This document shows positions 47,919 through 56,434 of a stretch of 64,000 bases of DNA, in pieces (position 1 is the stretch's first letter; every line of letters begins with the position of its first letter). Origin of the DNA: Streptococcus sanguinis SK355 (GTDB lineage Bacteria; Bacillota; Bacilli; Lactobacillales; Streptococcaceae); NCBI RefSeq assembly GCF_000212855.1, contig NZ_GL890993.1:2097939-2161938 (forward strand), read 5' to 3'. The notes below the pieces were generated by a model. It worked only from the letters and a program-made list of their open reading frames with translations. It had not been told where the DNA came from and did not search any database. A program made the translations under genes and the position numbers.

Positions 47919-48923
47919 TTATTTACGAGTTGATTTACGCTCGCTAATGCTGTGAGCCAGGAGAACTTCGCGTTCTTCCAATTCTTCCTTATGCATAATC
48001 TTAGTCAGCATGCGCATACTGATAGCACCGATGTCATAGAGGGGCTGACCGATTGTGGAAAGGTTAGGACGAGTGAAACGAGCTACTTGCGAATCATCAC
48101 TGGTAATGATTTCAAAATCTTCTGGAACCTTGATGCCTTGATCAGACAGACCATTTAAGAGGCCTGCTGCCAGTTCATCTCCTGTGACAAAAGCTGCAGT
48201 TGCTTTGGAAGCAATGACACGCTCTGCCAAGTGGTAGCCATCATCATAAGAATATTTTGATTCAAAAACCAAGCCTTCGCTGTATGAAAGTTTCTTGTTC
48301 TTCAAGCCATCTTTATAGCCTGATAGACGGATTTTCCCGTTGATATCATCTACAAGCGGTCCGCTGACAAAGGCAATTTTCTTATTGCGCTTAGCCAGTA
48401 ATTCTACAGCATCAACCGTTGCTTGCTTGTAGTCAATATTGACGCTCGGAAGCTGATGCTCCACATCGACAGTACCCGCCAAAACGACCGGTGTGCGCGA
48501 ACGTGAAAACTCTGAGCGAATTTTCTCCGTCAGATGATAGCCCATGAAAATGATACCATCCACCTGCTTAGAAAAGAGAGTATTGACAACGGAGACTTCC
48601 TTATCATCGTCCTCATCACTGTTAGCTAAGACAATGTTGTATTTATACATTTCAGCAATATCGTCAATCCCTTTTGCCAAGGTTGAGAAATAGCTATTGG
48701 TAATATTTGGAATGACAACGCCGACGGTTGTAGTCTTCTTGCTGGCTAGTCCACGTGCTACTGCATTTGGACGATAGTCAAGACGATCAATGACCTCTAA
48801 AACTTTTTTACGTGTGTTTTCTTTGACGTTCTTGTTTCCATTCACTACCCGACTGACTGTCGCCATCGAAACTCCCGCTTCACGAGCGACATCATAAATG
48901 GTTACTGTGTCGTCTGTGTTCAT
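47919..48923 (-). CDS. ccpA: Catabolite control protein A
   Basis: This 334-residue LacI-family regulator binds cre sites with P-Ser-HPr to repress or activate carbon-regulated genes. The HTH TIYDVAREAGVSMATVSRVVNGN is at about 8-30 and the hinge helix RPNAVARGLASKKT near 51-64. The effector core follows. AAAGGAAA lies before the ATG. It is divergent from pepQ, the usual order in streptococci and lactobacilli, and a cre lies between. Confidence 0.96.
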   Translation of the reverse strand: MNTDDTVTIYDVAREAGVSMATVSRVVNGNKNVKENTRKKVLEVIDRLDYRPNAVARGLASKKTTTVGVVIPNITNSYFSTLAKGIDDIAEMYKYNIVLANSDEDDDKEVSVVNTLFSKQVDGIIFMGYHLTEKIRSEFSRSRTPVVLAGTVDVEHQLPSVNIDYKQATVDAVELLAKRNKKIAFVSGPLVDDINGKIRLSGYKDGLKNKKLSYSEGLVFESKYSYDDGYHLAERVIASKATAAFVTGDELAAGLLNGLSDQGIKVPEDFEIITSDDSQVARFTRPNLSTIGQPLYDIGAISMRMLTKIMHKEELEEREVLLAHSISERKSTRK

Positions 48924-48989
48924 ATAGTTTCCTTTCTTCTATTGAAAATATCGTTTTCACTTTCCTACATTCACCATTTTATCACTTCT

Positions 48990-49003
48990 TGTAAACACTT
49001 TCA
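48990..49003. promoter_or_regulatory. cre site in the ccpA-pepQ intergenic region
   Basis: TGTAAACACTTTCA matches the TGWAANCGNTNWCA consensus at all but one fixed position (central G to A). It lies 67 bp from the ccpA start and 83 bp from pepQ, so it could mediate CcpA autoregulation or control of pepQ. Confidence 0.6.
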
Positions 49004-49085
49004 AGTATTTTGATAAGTTTTTGAAAAGTCTTGCTTTTTTTGACATTTTTTGCCAAAATAGAGGCATAGAAAGAAGGTTGTGACC

Positions 49086-50168
49086 ATGACAAAAATCCAA
49101 CAAATCATCCACTATCTCGAGAATGAAAAGCTAGATGCTGCTGTCCTGTCTGATCCAGTCACTATCAATTATCTGACTGGTTTTTATAGCGACCCGCATG
49201 AGCGGCAGATGTTTTTGTTTGTCTATCCTGACCATGAGCCCCTGCTCTTCGTACCAGCTCTAGAGGTTGAGCGCGCTTCAGGTTCTGTTCCCTTTTCAGT
49301 CCTTGGCTACATGGACTCCGAAAATCCTTGGCAGAAGATTAAAGTTGCCCTGCCGGCTCACTCTTTTAAGACTGTCGCTCTTGAGTTTGATAACTTGATT
49401 TTGACCAAATATCATGGATTGAAAACTGTCTTTGATAGCGCAGAATTTACCAACCTGACACCTTACGTCAACCGCTTGCGCCTGATTAAGTCTGCCGATG
49501 AAATCCAGAAAATGCTGGTAGCTGGCCAATATGCTGACAAGGCTGTCAATATCGGTTTTGACAATATCTCACTGGACAATACTGAAACAGATATCATCGC
49601 TCAGATTGACTTTGCCATCAAGCGAGAAGGTTATGAGATGAGCTTTGAAACCATGGTGCTGACGGGAAATAATGCAGCTAATCCGCACGGAATTCCCGGT
49701 GCCAATAAAGTCGAAAATAACGCCCTCCTGCTCTTTGACCTTGGCTGCATGGTTAATGGCTATGCCAGCGATATGACACGGACCGTTGCTGTTGGCCAGC
49801 CGGACCAGTTCAAAAAAGATATCTACCATCTGACATTGGAAGCCCAGCAAACTGCTCTTGACTTTATCAAGCCAGGGGTCACAGCTCATGAAGTAGATCG
49901 CGCAGCTCGGCAAGTCATTGAAAAAGCTGGCTATGGTGAGTATTTCAACCACCGTCTCGGCCACGGCATCGGTATGGATGTTCACGAATTTCCATCCATC
50001 ATGGAGGGCAACGACATGGTCATCGAAGAAGGCATGTGCTTCTCTGTTGAGCCTGGTATTTACATCCCTGGCAAGGTCGGTGTCCGCATCGAAGACTGCG
50101 GCCATGTCACTAAGAATGGTTTTGAACTCTTCACCGAAACTAGCAAGGACTTGTTGTATTTTGAATAG
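49086..50168 (+). CDS. pepQ: Xaa-Pro dipeptidase
   Basis: This 360-residue M24-family prolidase cleaves X-Pro dipeptides. An N-terminal creatinase-like domain (1-130) precedes the pita-bread catalytic domain. Metal ligands lie in FDLGCMVNGYASDMTRT (two Asp), GHGIGMDVHE (His), EPGIY and VRIEDCG (Glu). I start at the ATG at 49086 with AAGAAGG upstream; a GTG two codons earlier is less likely. Its divergent partner is ccpA. Confidence 0.95.
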   Translation: MTKIQQIIHYLENEKLDAAVLSDPVTINYLTGFYSDPHERQMFLFVYPDHEPLLFVPALEVERASGSVPFSVLGYMDSENPWQKIKVALPAHSFKTVALEFDNLILTKYHGLKTVFDSAEFTNLTPYVNRLRLIKSADEIQKMLVAGQYADKAVNIGFDNISLDNTETDIIAQIDFAIKREGYEMSFETMVLTGNNAANPHGIPGANKVENNALLLFDLGCMVNGYASDMTRTVAVGQPDQFKKDIYHLTLEAQQTALDFIKPGVTAHEVDRAARQVIEKAGYGEYFNHRLGHGIGMDVHEFPSIMEGNDMVIEEGMCFSVEPGIYIPGKVGVRIEDCGHVTKNGFELFTETSKDLLYFE

Positions 50169-50534
50169 AATTTTATAAGCCTATATTATGTCTTGAATGA
50201 TTATTAGGCTTGGCAAAAGCCATCTGACTATTTTAGCTATCATTGTTAAATATCGTTATAGTTATCTTAGTCTTTACGCATTTATAATTTCAAAAAACGA
50301 TAGAAAAGTTTCTGTCGTTTTTTCGTGTTTCCTAGTAATTATACTAAGTCATTTAGGTTCACCTGCTTTTCCTCCAATGACGTCGTCTGTCAGAGACATT
50401 CCGAAAAACTCAATTACTCCGCACTAACCAGTTCTTACACCAGAAACATGTTTTCATCACTGAAAAGATTTAAAAATTTTTTACCAATAGAAAGCGACAT
50501 TAAGCCTTATCATATCAGAGTTTTTTATCCCTTC
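50169..50534. other. Intergenic region after pepQ, one hairpin
   Basis: About 370 bp contain the terminator at 50292-50324 and no convincing gene. Short plus-strand frames of 70-odd codons exist, but they lack ribosome sites and sensible composition. Confidence 0.5.
50292..50324 (+). terminator. Terminator downstream of pepQ
   Basis: The 13-bp stem AAAACGATAGAAA / TTTCTGTCGTTTT has a 2-base loop and is followed by TT and CG, about 125 bp after pepQ. Confidence 0.7.
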
Positions 50535-50563
50535 TTGCCCTTCTGATTTAAAAATGTTATAAT
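50535..50563 (+). promoter_or_regulatory. Promoter of the iron importer operon
   Basis: TTGCCC (50535-50540), a 17-bp spacer and TGTTATAAT (extended -10, TATAAT at 50558-50563). The leader to the ATG is about 45 nt with AAGGAGG. No clear Fur, PerR or MntR palindrome overlaps it. Confidence 0.65.
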
Positions 50564-50614
50564 TTTTTATGAAATTATCTAAAAATTCTAATCTTTGCTG
50601 TTAAGGAGGTCTGG

Positions 50615-51661
50615 ATGCTCTTCAAAGGGTCAGAAAATCAAGTATTTTTTCGCTATATCTGCCTGCTCTTGCTTCTCATCATTTTTCTGGCTTTCTCCCT
50701 CTTTTTAGCTGTATCTTTGGGATCGGTCACTATTGATATACAGGATACTTACCGGATTATTTTCAGCAAGCTCAGCTTTAACCTTGGCACAGGCAAACTA
50801 TCGTCGTCTACAATCGCTATTGTTTGGAACATGCGGGTTCCAAGAGTGCTCTTGGGAATCCTAGCCGGTGCTGGCCTTTCTGTCTGTGGCAGCGTCATGC
50901 AATCTACTGTCAATAATCCCATCGCAGAGCCTTATATCCTAGGAATTTCAGCGGGTGCAACCTTCGGAGCCACACTGAGCATTATCTTAGGGCTCAAATC
51001 CATTACTGGCACAGGTGCCTTTATAGGAGCCATTCTGGCATCGGCAGTGGTCCTTTTTATCGCATCCATGCAGGGAAAAATGACGACAAGCAGTCTGATT
51101 TTATCAGGAACAGTTGTAAATGCCCTTTTTATCGCCTTTTCCAACTTTATCATTTCTGTCGGTGCTAATGCTGACAGCCTTATGACAATCAAGTTCTGGA
51201 CCATGGGCTCACTGGCCGGAACTTCTTGGTCAGATCTTGCCTTGCCGGCTCTTGTTGTTGGTCTCTCCTTTTTGTTTTTCTGTTCCCAGTATCGAATTTT
51301 CAATGCTATGATGATGGGGGACGAAGCAGCTTTGACACTGGGGGTACCTCTACATTTTTACTGGTTCCTTTATATCACAGTTGTCGCTATAATGACTGCG
51401 GTACTGGTTGCCTGCTGCGGTATTATCGGCTTTGTCGGACTAATCACTCCGCACATTGCTCGAAGATTAGTCGGTACCAACTACAAAAGGCTCTTTCCTA
51501 TCGCTACCCTGCTCGGCTCTCTCTTTCTGGTCTGGGCAGATGTTTTGGCTCGAATTTTGGTCAAAAATGCCGAGCTGCCGATTGGAATCTTCACTGCTTT
51601 GGTCGGTGCACCCTTCTTTATCTACATTGTAGCCAAAAGCCGAAAGGAGGTAAGCAGCTGA
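50615..51661 (+). CDS. FecCD-family iron-complex ABC permease
   Basis: This 348-residue, about ten-helix permease of the BtuC/FecCD family has family motifs RVPRVLLGILAGAGLSVCGSVMQSTVNNPIAEPYILGIS-like (about 71-109) and GLITPHIARRLVG (about 271-283). A single permease gene implies a homodimeric channel. AAGGAGG precedes the ATG. It is first of a four-gene importer-esterase operon. Confidence 0.93.
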   Translation: MLFKGSENQVFFRYICLLLLLIIFLAFSLFLAVSLGSVTIDIQDTYRIIFSKLSFNLGTGKLSSSTIAIVWNMRVPRVLLGILAGAGLSVCGSVMQSTVNNPIAEPYILGISAGATFGATLSIILGLKSITGTGAFIGAILASAVVLFIASMQGKMTTSSLILSGTVVNALFIAFSNFIISVGANADSLMTIKFWTMGSLAGTSWSDLALPALVVGLSFLFFCSQYRIFNAMMMGDEAALTLGVPLHFYWFLYITVVAIMTAVLVACCGIIGFVGLITPHIARRLVGTNYKRLFPIATLLGSLFLVWADVLARILVKNAELPIGIFTALVGAPFFIYIVAKSRKEVSS

Positions 51662-51662
51662 T

Positions 51663-52418
51663 ATGGATCTAACTTGCCAAAATATCCACTATGCTGTCGG
51701 CCAAAAAGAAATCTTAAGAGGGATTTCACTCACGGTCGAGGGAAATCAGTTTCACACCATTTTAGGGCCCAACGGAAGCGGCAAAACTAGTCTGCTCAAA
51801 ACCATCTACCGCCAAATCAAACCTGACAGCGGGGACATTTATCTAAACGGTAGACCACTTGAACAGGTCAGCATAAAAAAAGCAGCCCAGAAAATAGCCG
51901 TTGTAACTCAGTTTAACCATCTTCAATTTGACTGCACTGTCCAAGAAATCGTTATGCTGGGCAGGACGCCACATCTGTCCCTTTTTCAAAAAGAAAGCGA
52001 AAAAGACTATGCCCTTGTTCGTCATGCCTTGAGACAGGTGGACATGCTGGATAAGGGAGAGCGAACCTATCTCTCCCTGTCTGGTGGTGAGAAGCAAAGA
52101 GTCTTGCTGGCACGTGCTTTAGCCCAGCAGCCAAGCCTATTGCTCCTAGACGAGCCGACCAATCATCTGGATATCAAATACCAGCTGGATATGCTGCGTA
52201 TAGTCAAAGACCTGAACATCAATGTTTTGTCTGTTTTACACGATATCCAACTGGCTTGTCGGTATTCAGACTATTTGTATCTCATGAAAGGAGGTGAGAT
52301 TGCATACCAAGGCGCTCCAAAGGAGGCCATCACCCATGATTCACTGCAAGCCGTTTACGGTATTCAGAGCAAAGTAATCTGGACCAAGGATCGACAGGCC
52401 ATGATTCAGTATCTATAA
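51663..52418 (+). CDS. Iron-complex ABC transporter ATP-binding protein
   Basis: This 251-residue FecE/FhuC-type ATPase has Walker A GPNGSGKTS (about 34-42), the signature LSGGEKQR (about 139-146) and Walker B LLLLDEPTNHLD (about 159-170). It starts one base after the permease stop codon, with AAAGGAGG in the permease tail as ribosome site. Confidence 0.94.
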   Translation: MDLTCQNIHYAVGQKEILRGISLTVEGNQFHTILGPNGSGKTSLLKTIYRQIKPDSGDIYLNGRPLEQVSIKKAAQKIAVVTQFNHLQFDCTVQEIVMLGRTPHLSLFQKESEKDYALVRHALRQVDMLDKGERTYLSLSGGEKQRVLLARALAQQPSLLLLDEPTNHLDIKYQLDMLRIVKDLNINVLSVLHDIQLACRYSDYLYLMKGGEIAYQGAPKEAITHDSLQAVYGIQSKVIWTKDRQAMIQYL

Positions 52419-52473
52419 GAGCCTGCTCTCAGCTTTATCTATACAAGCTCCAAGCCCAAGAAAGGAAGGCAAT

Positions 52474-53502
52474 ATGAAAAAAACATTTAGTATCTTACTC
52501 GTCGCAACTGCTGCACTGACAATGGCAGCCTGCAATTCTTCATCTAAGGAGAGCACGAAAGAAAGCTCAACTTCACAATCTTCCTCCAAAACAGAAAGCG
52601 CGAAAAAGAGCACAGCAGAGACAAAATATCCAGTGACAATCAAAACTTACGATGCCGAAGGCAAGGAGATTGACCAGGTCTTTGAAAAGGCACCGGAAAA
52701 GGTCATCACCAACAACCTTTCAACGACCGAAATCTTAATCGAACTAGGATTGAAAGACAAAATCGCCGGTATGCTCAATCCAGACAATGATGTTACAGAT
52801 AAATACAAGGCTGATATTGCCACCATTCCGCAAGTCGGCGACAAGAAAACCGTATCACAGGAAACTGTGCTATCCTATGAGCCAGATGCTCTTCTTGGCC
52901 GAAACATGATGTTTTCCGAGAAGTCTTTGGGGACAGTCAGTGCCTGGAATGAAAACAAAATCCCTGTCTATACACAGAAAGCTTCCCTGTCCAATACCAA
53001 GCAAGACCTAGGCAATATCGTTGAAGATGTCAAGAATATAGGAACCATTTTTAATGTCCAAGACAAGGCCAATCAGTATGCTGACCAGCTACAGGCAAGA
53101 ATTGACAGTGTCAAGAAGACCAATAAAGCTAGTCAAGGGGAAAAGAAAAAAGCACTCATCATGTGTGCCTACAACGATGAGACTTTCGGTGCCTATAAAT
53201 CTGCCCTGCAAGAGAGTCTGCTCAACCAGCTCGGCTATACCAATGTAGCGACTGGAACTTCTGACCTAACCTTGGAAAATCTGGTCTCTATGGATCCAGA
53301 AGTCATCATCTACGTAACCAGCGACCGCAACAAAGCCATGGATGAGCAAGCAGTTGATCTAATGAAAGCCAATCCAGTTCTGGAAGATGTCCCAGCGGTC
53401 AAAAATCAGAAAATCATGACCATCTCCTATGATGAGTTCATGGATTATGGTCCTGCTGTAATCGACTCACTCGAGAAAATCAATGACTTTATTAATAAAT
53501 AA
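52474..53502 (+). CDS. Iron-complex binding lipoprotein
   Basis: This 342-residue extracellular receptor has a lipoprotein signal ending MAAC (Cys20), a Ser/Lys-rich linker (about 21-50) and a class III (TroA/FepB-like) binding domain with conserved SLSNTKQDLGNIVEDVKNIGTIF. It would present a ferric siderophore, heme or cobalamin-like ligand to the FecCD permease. AAAGGAAGG precedes the ATG. The ligand cannot be read from the sequence. Confidence 0.92.
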   Translation: MKKTFSILLVATAALTMAACNSSSKESTKESSTSQSSSKTESAKKSTAETKYPVTIKTYDAEGKEIDQVFEKAPEKVITNNLSTTEILIELGLKDKIAGMLNPDNDVTDKYKADIATIPQVGDKKTVSQETVLSYEPDALLGRNMMFSEKSLGTVSAWNENKIPVYTQKASLSNTKQDLGNIVEDVKNIGTIFNVQDKANQYADQLQARIDSVKKTNKASQGEKKKALIMCAYNDETFGAYKSALQESLLNQLGYTNVATGTSDLTLENLVSMDPEVIIYVTSDRNKAMDEQAVDLMKANPVLEDVPAVKNQKIMTISYDEFMDYGPAVIDSLEKINDFINK

Positions 53503-54175
53503 GACCTTTGTCTGGGAGGGTATCACTGTCAATATTGCCCTGCCCCAAGATTATGACGGATCACGACCTTATCCAGCAATCTTGCTAAATGATGGACAGA
53601 CAAACTACCTGAGCAGGCTTTCTTCATCGGTAATCTTGATCGGACTGATATCAAACAACAGGCTGGACGATTATACACCTTGGAAAGCCAATGCTCTAAA
53701 GCCTGGCAATCCTGATTTTGGTGGCAGAGCGGATAGCTACCATCAGAAACTATTCAACGGTATATTAGCAGAAATCAGACAACACTACCTACTGGATGAC
53801 AAGAGAATTGCCTATGGTGGCTACTCTCTCGGTGGACTAGCGGCTGCTTACAGTCTCTATAGTGTCAGCGAAGTTCCCTGTGTTTTTTCTATCTGCGGTT
53901 CCTTTTGGTACCCAGATTTTACCGACTTTTGCCAGTCTCAGGAGTTAAAAAACAAGGACTGTCTAGTCTATTTGCAGAATGGAAAGACAGAAGGCTCGAA
54001 TCACTCAAATCGACTTTCCAACGCTCCTTTTTATGCTGCAGAAATTCATCGCTTGATTCAGAAAAAAATTCTTACCACTTGCTCCGTCTTTGACCCTTAC
54101 GGTCATCATGAAGCCCTCAAAGAGCGCTATGCTGCCTTTTCCGACTGGCTGGCCACACAATGGCATATTGACTAA
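53483..54175 (+). CDS. Putative esterase (Fes/IroE-like alpha/beta hydrolase)
   Basis: This 230-residue alpha/beta hydrolase of the PF00756 esterase group has the nucleophile elbow GGYSLGG with Ser115 and a likely catalytic His in PYGHHEALKERY near the end. It has no signal peptide, so it is cytosolic. The gene starts inside the last 20 bp of the binding-protein gene. Linked to a siderophore-type importer, it may hydrolyse an imported ester-type ferric siderophore to release iron. That role is inference; other ester substrates are possible. Confidence 0.8.
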   Translation: MTLLINKTFVWEGITVNIALPQDYDGSRPYPAILLNDGQTNYLSRLSSSVILIGLISNNRLDDYTPWKANALKPGNPDFGGRADSYHQKLFNGILAEIRQHYLLDDKRIAYGGYSLGGLAAAYSLYSVSEVPCVFSICGSFWYPDFTDFCQSQELKNKDCLVYLQNGKTEGSNHSNRLSNAPFYAAEIHRLIQKKILTTCSVFDPYGHHEALKERYAAFSDWLATQWHID

Positions 54176-54176
54176 T

Positions 54177-54220
54177 GAAAATCCCTTTGTCACTCACAGT
54201 AGCTGACAAAGGGATTTTTA
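54177..54220 (+). terminator. Terminator of the iron importer operon
   Basis: A 15-bp stem (AAATCCCTTTGTCA / TGACAAAGGGATTT) is followed by TTT, directly after the esterase stop codon. Confidence 0.88.
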
Positions 54221-54284
54221 GTTTATTGCTGTACGTAAAAAAGACTCTCACCAGTAAAATGGTAAAAGTCTTGAGTAGAAATAC

Positions 54285-54788
54285 TTATTCAGTCTTCTCC
54301 CCCGCTTCTAGTTTCAACAGAAAGGCTTTTTTATCAAGGCCTCCAGCATAGCCGGTCAGCTTGCCATCACTCCCGACAATCCGGTGGCAGGGAATCAGAA
54401 GGGAAATGGGATTATGGCCGATGGCACCACCGACTGCTCTGGCCGATCCAATCTTACCGTACTCGGCTTGTAATTCTCGTAGAATGTCTGAATAAGTAGC
54501 CGTTTGTCCATAGGGAATCTTCTGCAACACTGTCAAAACCTTGCTTCTAAACTCAGTCACTTGAGGTGCCAATGGAATTTCATCTGTCGCGGGATTTTCT
54601 CCCTTGAAATAATCATCCAGCCAAGCAGCAACATGCTGGCTAACTTCTGTCTCCTCCTGCTGCGCTTGCTCCAGATCATAGCCTGCTCCAAAATATTTCT
54701 GATCCTCAAGCCAAAGTCCCAGCAAGGCATTTGCGTCCGTCAAGATAAGAATCTGGCCAATCGGTGATGCATAATAAGTCTTGTACAT
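54285..54788 (-). CDS. ogt: Methylated-DNA--protein-cysteine methyltransferase
   Basis: This 167-residue suicide repair protein removes O6-alkyl groups from guanine. The active site IPCHRIV with Cys134 is followed by GYAGGLDKK; the HTH IPYGQTATYSDIL...RAVGGAIGHNP is intact. The N-terminal domain is of the short Ogt type. It is a single gene ending 65 bp from the iron operon terminator. Confidence 0.95.
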   Translation of the reverse strand: MYKTYYASPIGQILILTDANALLGLWLEDQKYFGAGYDLEQAQQEETEVSQHVAAWLDDYFKGENPATDEIPLAPQVTEFRSKVLTVLQKIPYGQTATYSDILRELQAEYGKIGSARAVGGAIGHNPISLLIPCHRIVGSDGKLTGYAGGLDKKAFLLKLEAGEKTE

Positions 54789-54824
54789 ATTTTTTTCTTT
54801 CTTCGATCTTCTTGATATGCCTTA

Positions 54825-55682
54825 TTATACCACTTTTGTCTTAACTTTTGTCACAATCCCATCTGGGTCTGTGACTTCTAGCTCTTGGGAGCTAATCCAT
54901 CGGGCTGGTGCCTGCAAGTCCAGAGCATTTTCATAAATAGCTACTAGGTCTTCTTTTCCTTCTACTTGCGCCTCAAAATAGGCTAGTCCCATTTGCTTAG
55001 GTTGACGATGATTCAAGTGAGAACCTCCCCATTCATTGACTGCTAAATGATGATGATATTTTCCGGATGCCAGCCAGCTAGCAGAAGGTACAGAAAATTT
55101 GTCCTCAAAGCCTAGAAGTTTTTGGTAAAAATGACTGGCTGCTCTGCTATTTTTCACAGATAGATGGACATGGCCCATACGAGTGCCTTCAGCAATACTA
55201 AACGGCTGGACTTCCTGACCTAGTTCATAGATTTCTTGAGCCGCTAGAGCTTCCGTCACTCCGATAATGCGGCCATCTTCCCGAATATCCCAATCAGTCT
55301 GAGGCTTGTCCCGATAAAGCTCAATGCCATTGCCTTCTGGGTCCTCCAGATAAATGGCTTCACTGTAACCGTGGTCCGCCCCTCCAACCATAGGAACTTT
55401 ACTTTCTGATAAGTGCTTCAGGATATCCGCCAAAGCTTGACGACTTGGAAGCAAGAGTGCCAGATGATAAAGACCATAAGCAGACTTGACGGTCTGCCGG
55501 TCACTGGTTGCTAAAAGCCTCACCAGAACTTGTCCGTCCCTGCCCAAAGCCACCTCTCCATCCTGCTCTTCCAAAAGTTCCAAGCCTAAAACGCGCTGAT
55601 AAAAATCCCTTTGTCTTGCTAAATCGGCCACATAAAGTGCCACCTTTCCTAGATAAAACTTGCTTTGATATTCAAAAGTCAT
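54825..55682 (-). CDS. Two-domain VOC protein (CatE-like)
   Basis: This 285-residue vicinal-oxygen-chelate protein has two tandem glyoxalase-like modules (about 8-125 and 165-280), similar in layout to Bacillus CatE catechol 2,3-dioxygenase. Likely metal ligands include LYHLALLLP (His), ENGIELYRD-like GNGIELY (Glu) and GHVHLSV, HHLAVNEW in the second half. It may degrade catechols or quinone-type electrophiles, an inference from the family. Two matching operators lie over its promoter, and an Rrf2 regulator gene is immediately upstream. Confidence 0.85.
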   Translation of the reverse strand: MTFEYQSKFYLGKVALYVADLARQRDFYQRVLGLELLEEQDGEVALGRDGQVLVRLLATSDRQTVKSAYGLYHLALLLPSRQALADILKHLSESKVPMVGGADHGYSEAIYLEDPEGNGIELYRDKPQTDWDIREDGRIIGVTEALAAQEIYELGQEVQPFSIAEGTRMGHVHLSVKNSRAASHFYQKLLGFEDKFSVPSASWLASGKYHHHLAVNEWGGSHLNHRQPKQMGLAYFEAQVEGKEDLVAIYENALDLQAPARWISSQELEVTDPDGIVTKVKTKVV

Positions 55683-55819
55683 GTTTTTTACTCCTTTCTT
55701 TCAATCCAATCAAAGATTCAGCAGTCCGCTTGCTCAATTTTTTTATTTTCCTAAAACAGATATAGGTTCCTTGAGGCGGATGCCTGCCTTTCCATTTACT
55801 CCGAAAGATTATTTTAAAT

Positions 55820-55838
55820 TGTAATTATTTGTGTTACA
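55820..55838. promoter_or_regulatory. Operator 2 of the VOC gene
   Basis: TGTAAT-N7-GTTACA lies just downstream of the -10 of the VOC promoter, 42 bp centre to centre from operator 1. Confidence 0.6.
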
Positions 55839-55844
55839 TCTATT

Positions 55845-55872
55845 AGTATAGCACATTTTAATGTAATGTCAA
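55845..55872 (-). promoter_or_regulatory. Promoter of the VOC gene
   Basis: -35 TTGACA (55872-55867), a 16-bp spacer and an extended -10 TGCTATACT (TATACT at 55850-55845). Confidence 0.7.
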
Positions 55873-55881
55873 CAATTACAT
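55861..55881. promoter_or_regulatory. Operator 1 of the VOC gene
   Basis: A perfect dyad, ATGTAAT-N7-ATTACAT, covers the -35 element of the VOC promoter. Confidence 0.65.
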
Positions 55882-55914
55882 CTCAGAATATTATTCACCA
55901 AAAAAACAATCTGC

Positions 55915-56367
55915 TCACTGGGAAACAGATTGTTCTTTAATTTCTTTCTCGGTTGCTGCGACGACCTCGTCGAGGCTGGTCTGAGCCAATTCAGCTTCCA
56001 TGGCTGCCTGAATAGCCGCCAAGCGGTCGTCTAAGACATTGTGAATGTTCTTGCCGATAGGACAGTCTGGATTGGGCTTGTCATGAAAGCTAAAGAGCTG
56101 GCCGCTCTTGCCCAGACACTCAACCGCGCTATAGACATCCAACAGGCTAATGTCTTTCAAATCTTTGGCAATCTCTGCTCCTCCAGTCCCACGAGCAACG
56201 GTAATCATCCCGGCATTCTTGAGCTGGGACAGGGTCTTGCGAATAATAACTGGGTTGACGCCAACACTGCCGGCAAGAATATCACTTGTCAGTTTTTGTT
56301 TTTTCCCCTCCAAAGCCAGTACAATCAGCATATGGGTGGCAATGGTAAAACGGCTAGAAATCTGCAT
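55915..56367 (-). CDS. Rrf2 family transcriptional regulator
   Basis: This 150-residue winged-helix regulator has the Rrf2 pattern SSRFTIATHMLIVLAL, then SVGVNPVIIRKTLSQLKNAGMITVARGTGGAEIAKDLKDISLLDVYSAVE in outline. Only two cysteines (about 88 and 104) are present, not the three-Cys iron-sulfur set of IscR/NsrR, so it resembles YwnA-type members. The sensing mechanism is unknown. Its own promoter and the downstream VOC promoter share TGTAAY-N7-RTTAC dyads, which implies autoregulation and control of the VOC gene. Confidence 0.88.
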   Translation of the reverse strand: MQISSRFTIATHMLIVLALEGKKQKLTSDILAGSVGVNPVIIRKTLSQLKNAGMITVARGTGGAEIAKDLKDISLLDVYSAVECLGKSGQLFSFHDKPNPDCPIGKNIHNVLDDRLAAIQAAMEAELAQTSLDEVVAATEKEIKEQSVSQ

Positions 56368-56404
56368 TTTTCTCCTCCCTCATCATTTTCTCTCACTATT
56401 ATAT

Positions 56405-56434
56405 CTCAAAAATGGTGTAACTTCAAGAGTTACG
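56405..56434 (-). promoter_or_regulatory. Promoter and operator of the Rrf2 gene
   Basis: -35 TTGAAG, a 17-bp spacer and a -10 TATAAT on the minus strand. The dyad TGTAAC-N7-GTTACG (56416-56434) covers the -35 and overlaps the stop codon of the metallophosphoesterase gene. Confidence 0.6.

Noticed and set aside
48943-48959. Second cre-like palindrome TGAAAATATCGTTTTCA upstream of ccpA
   Set aside because: The half-sites are three bases too far apart for the cre consensus; it may be chance or another regulator's site.
50197-50546. Two overlapping 70-odd codon plus-strand frames after pepQ
   Set aside because: Both cross the 50292-50324 terminator, have no ribosome site and encode low-complexity hydrophobic or Lys-rich peptides.
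50555-50572. PerR/Fur-like box at the iron operon promoter
   Set aside because: Only the left half resembles TTATAAT; the right half mismatches, and the match is explained by the -10 element.
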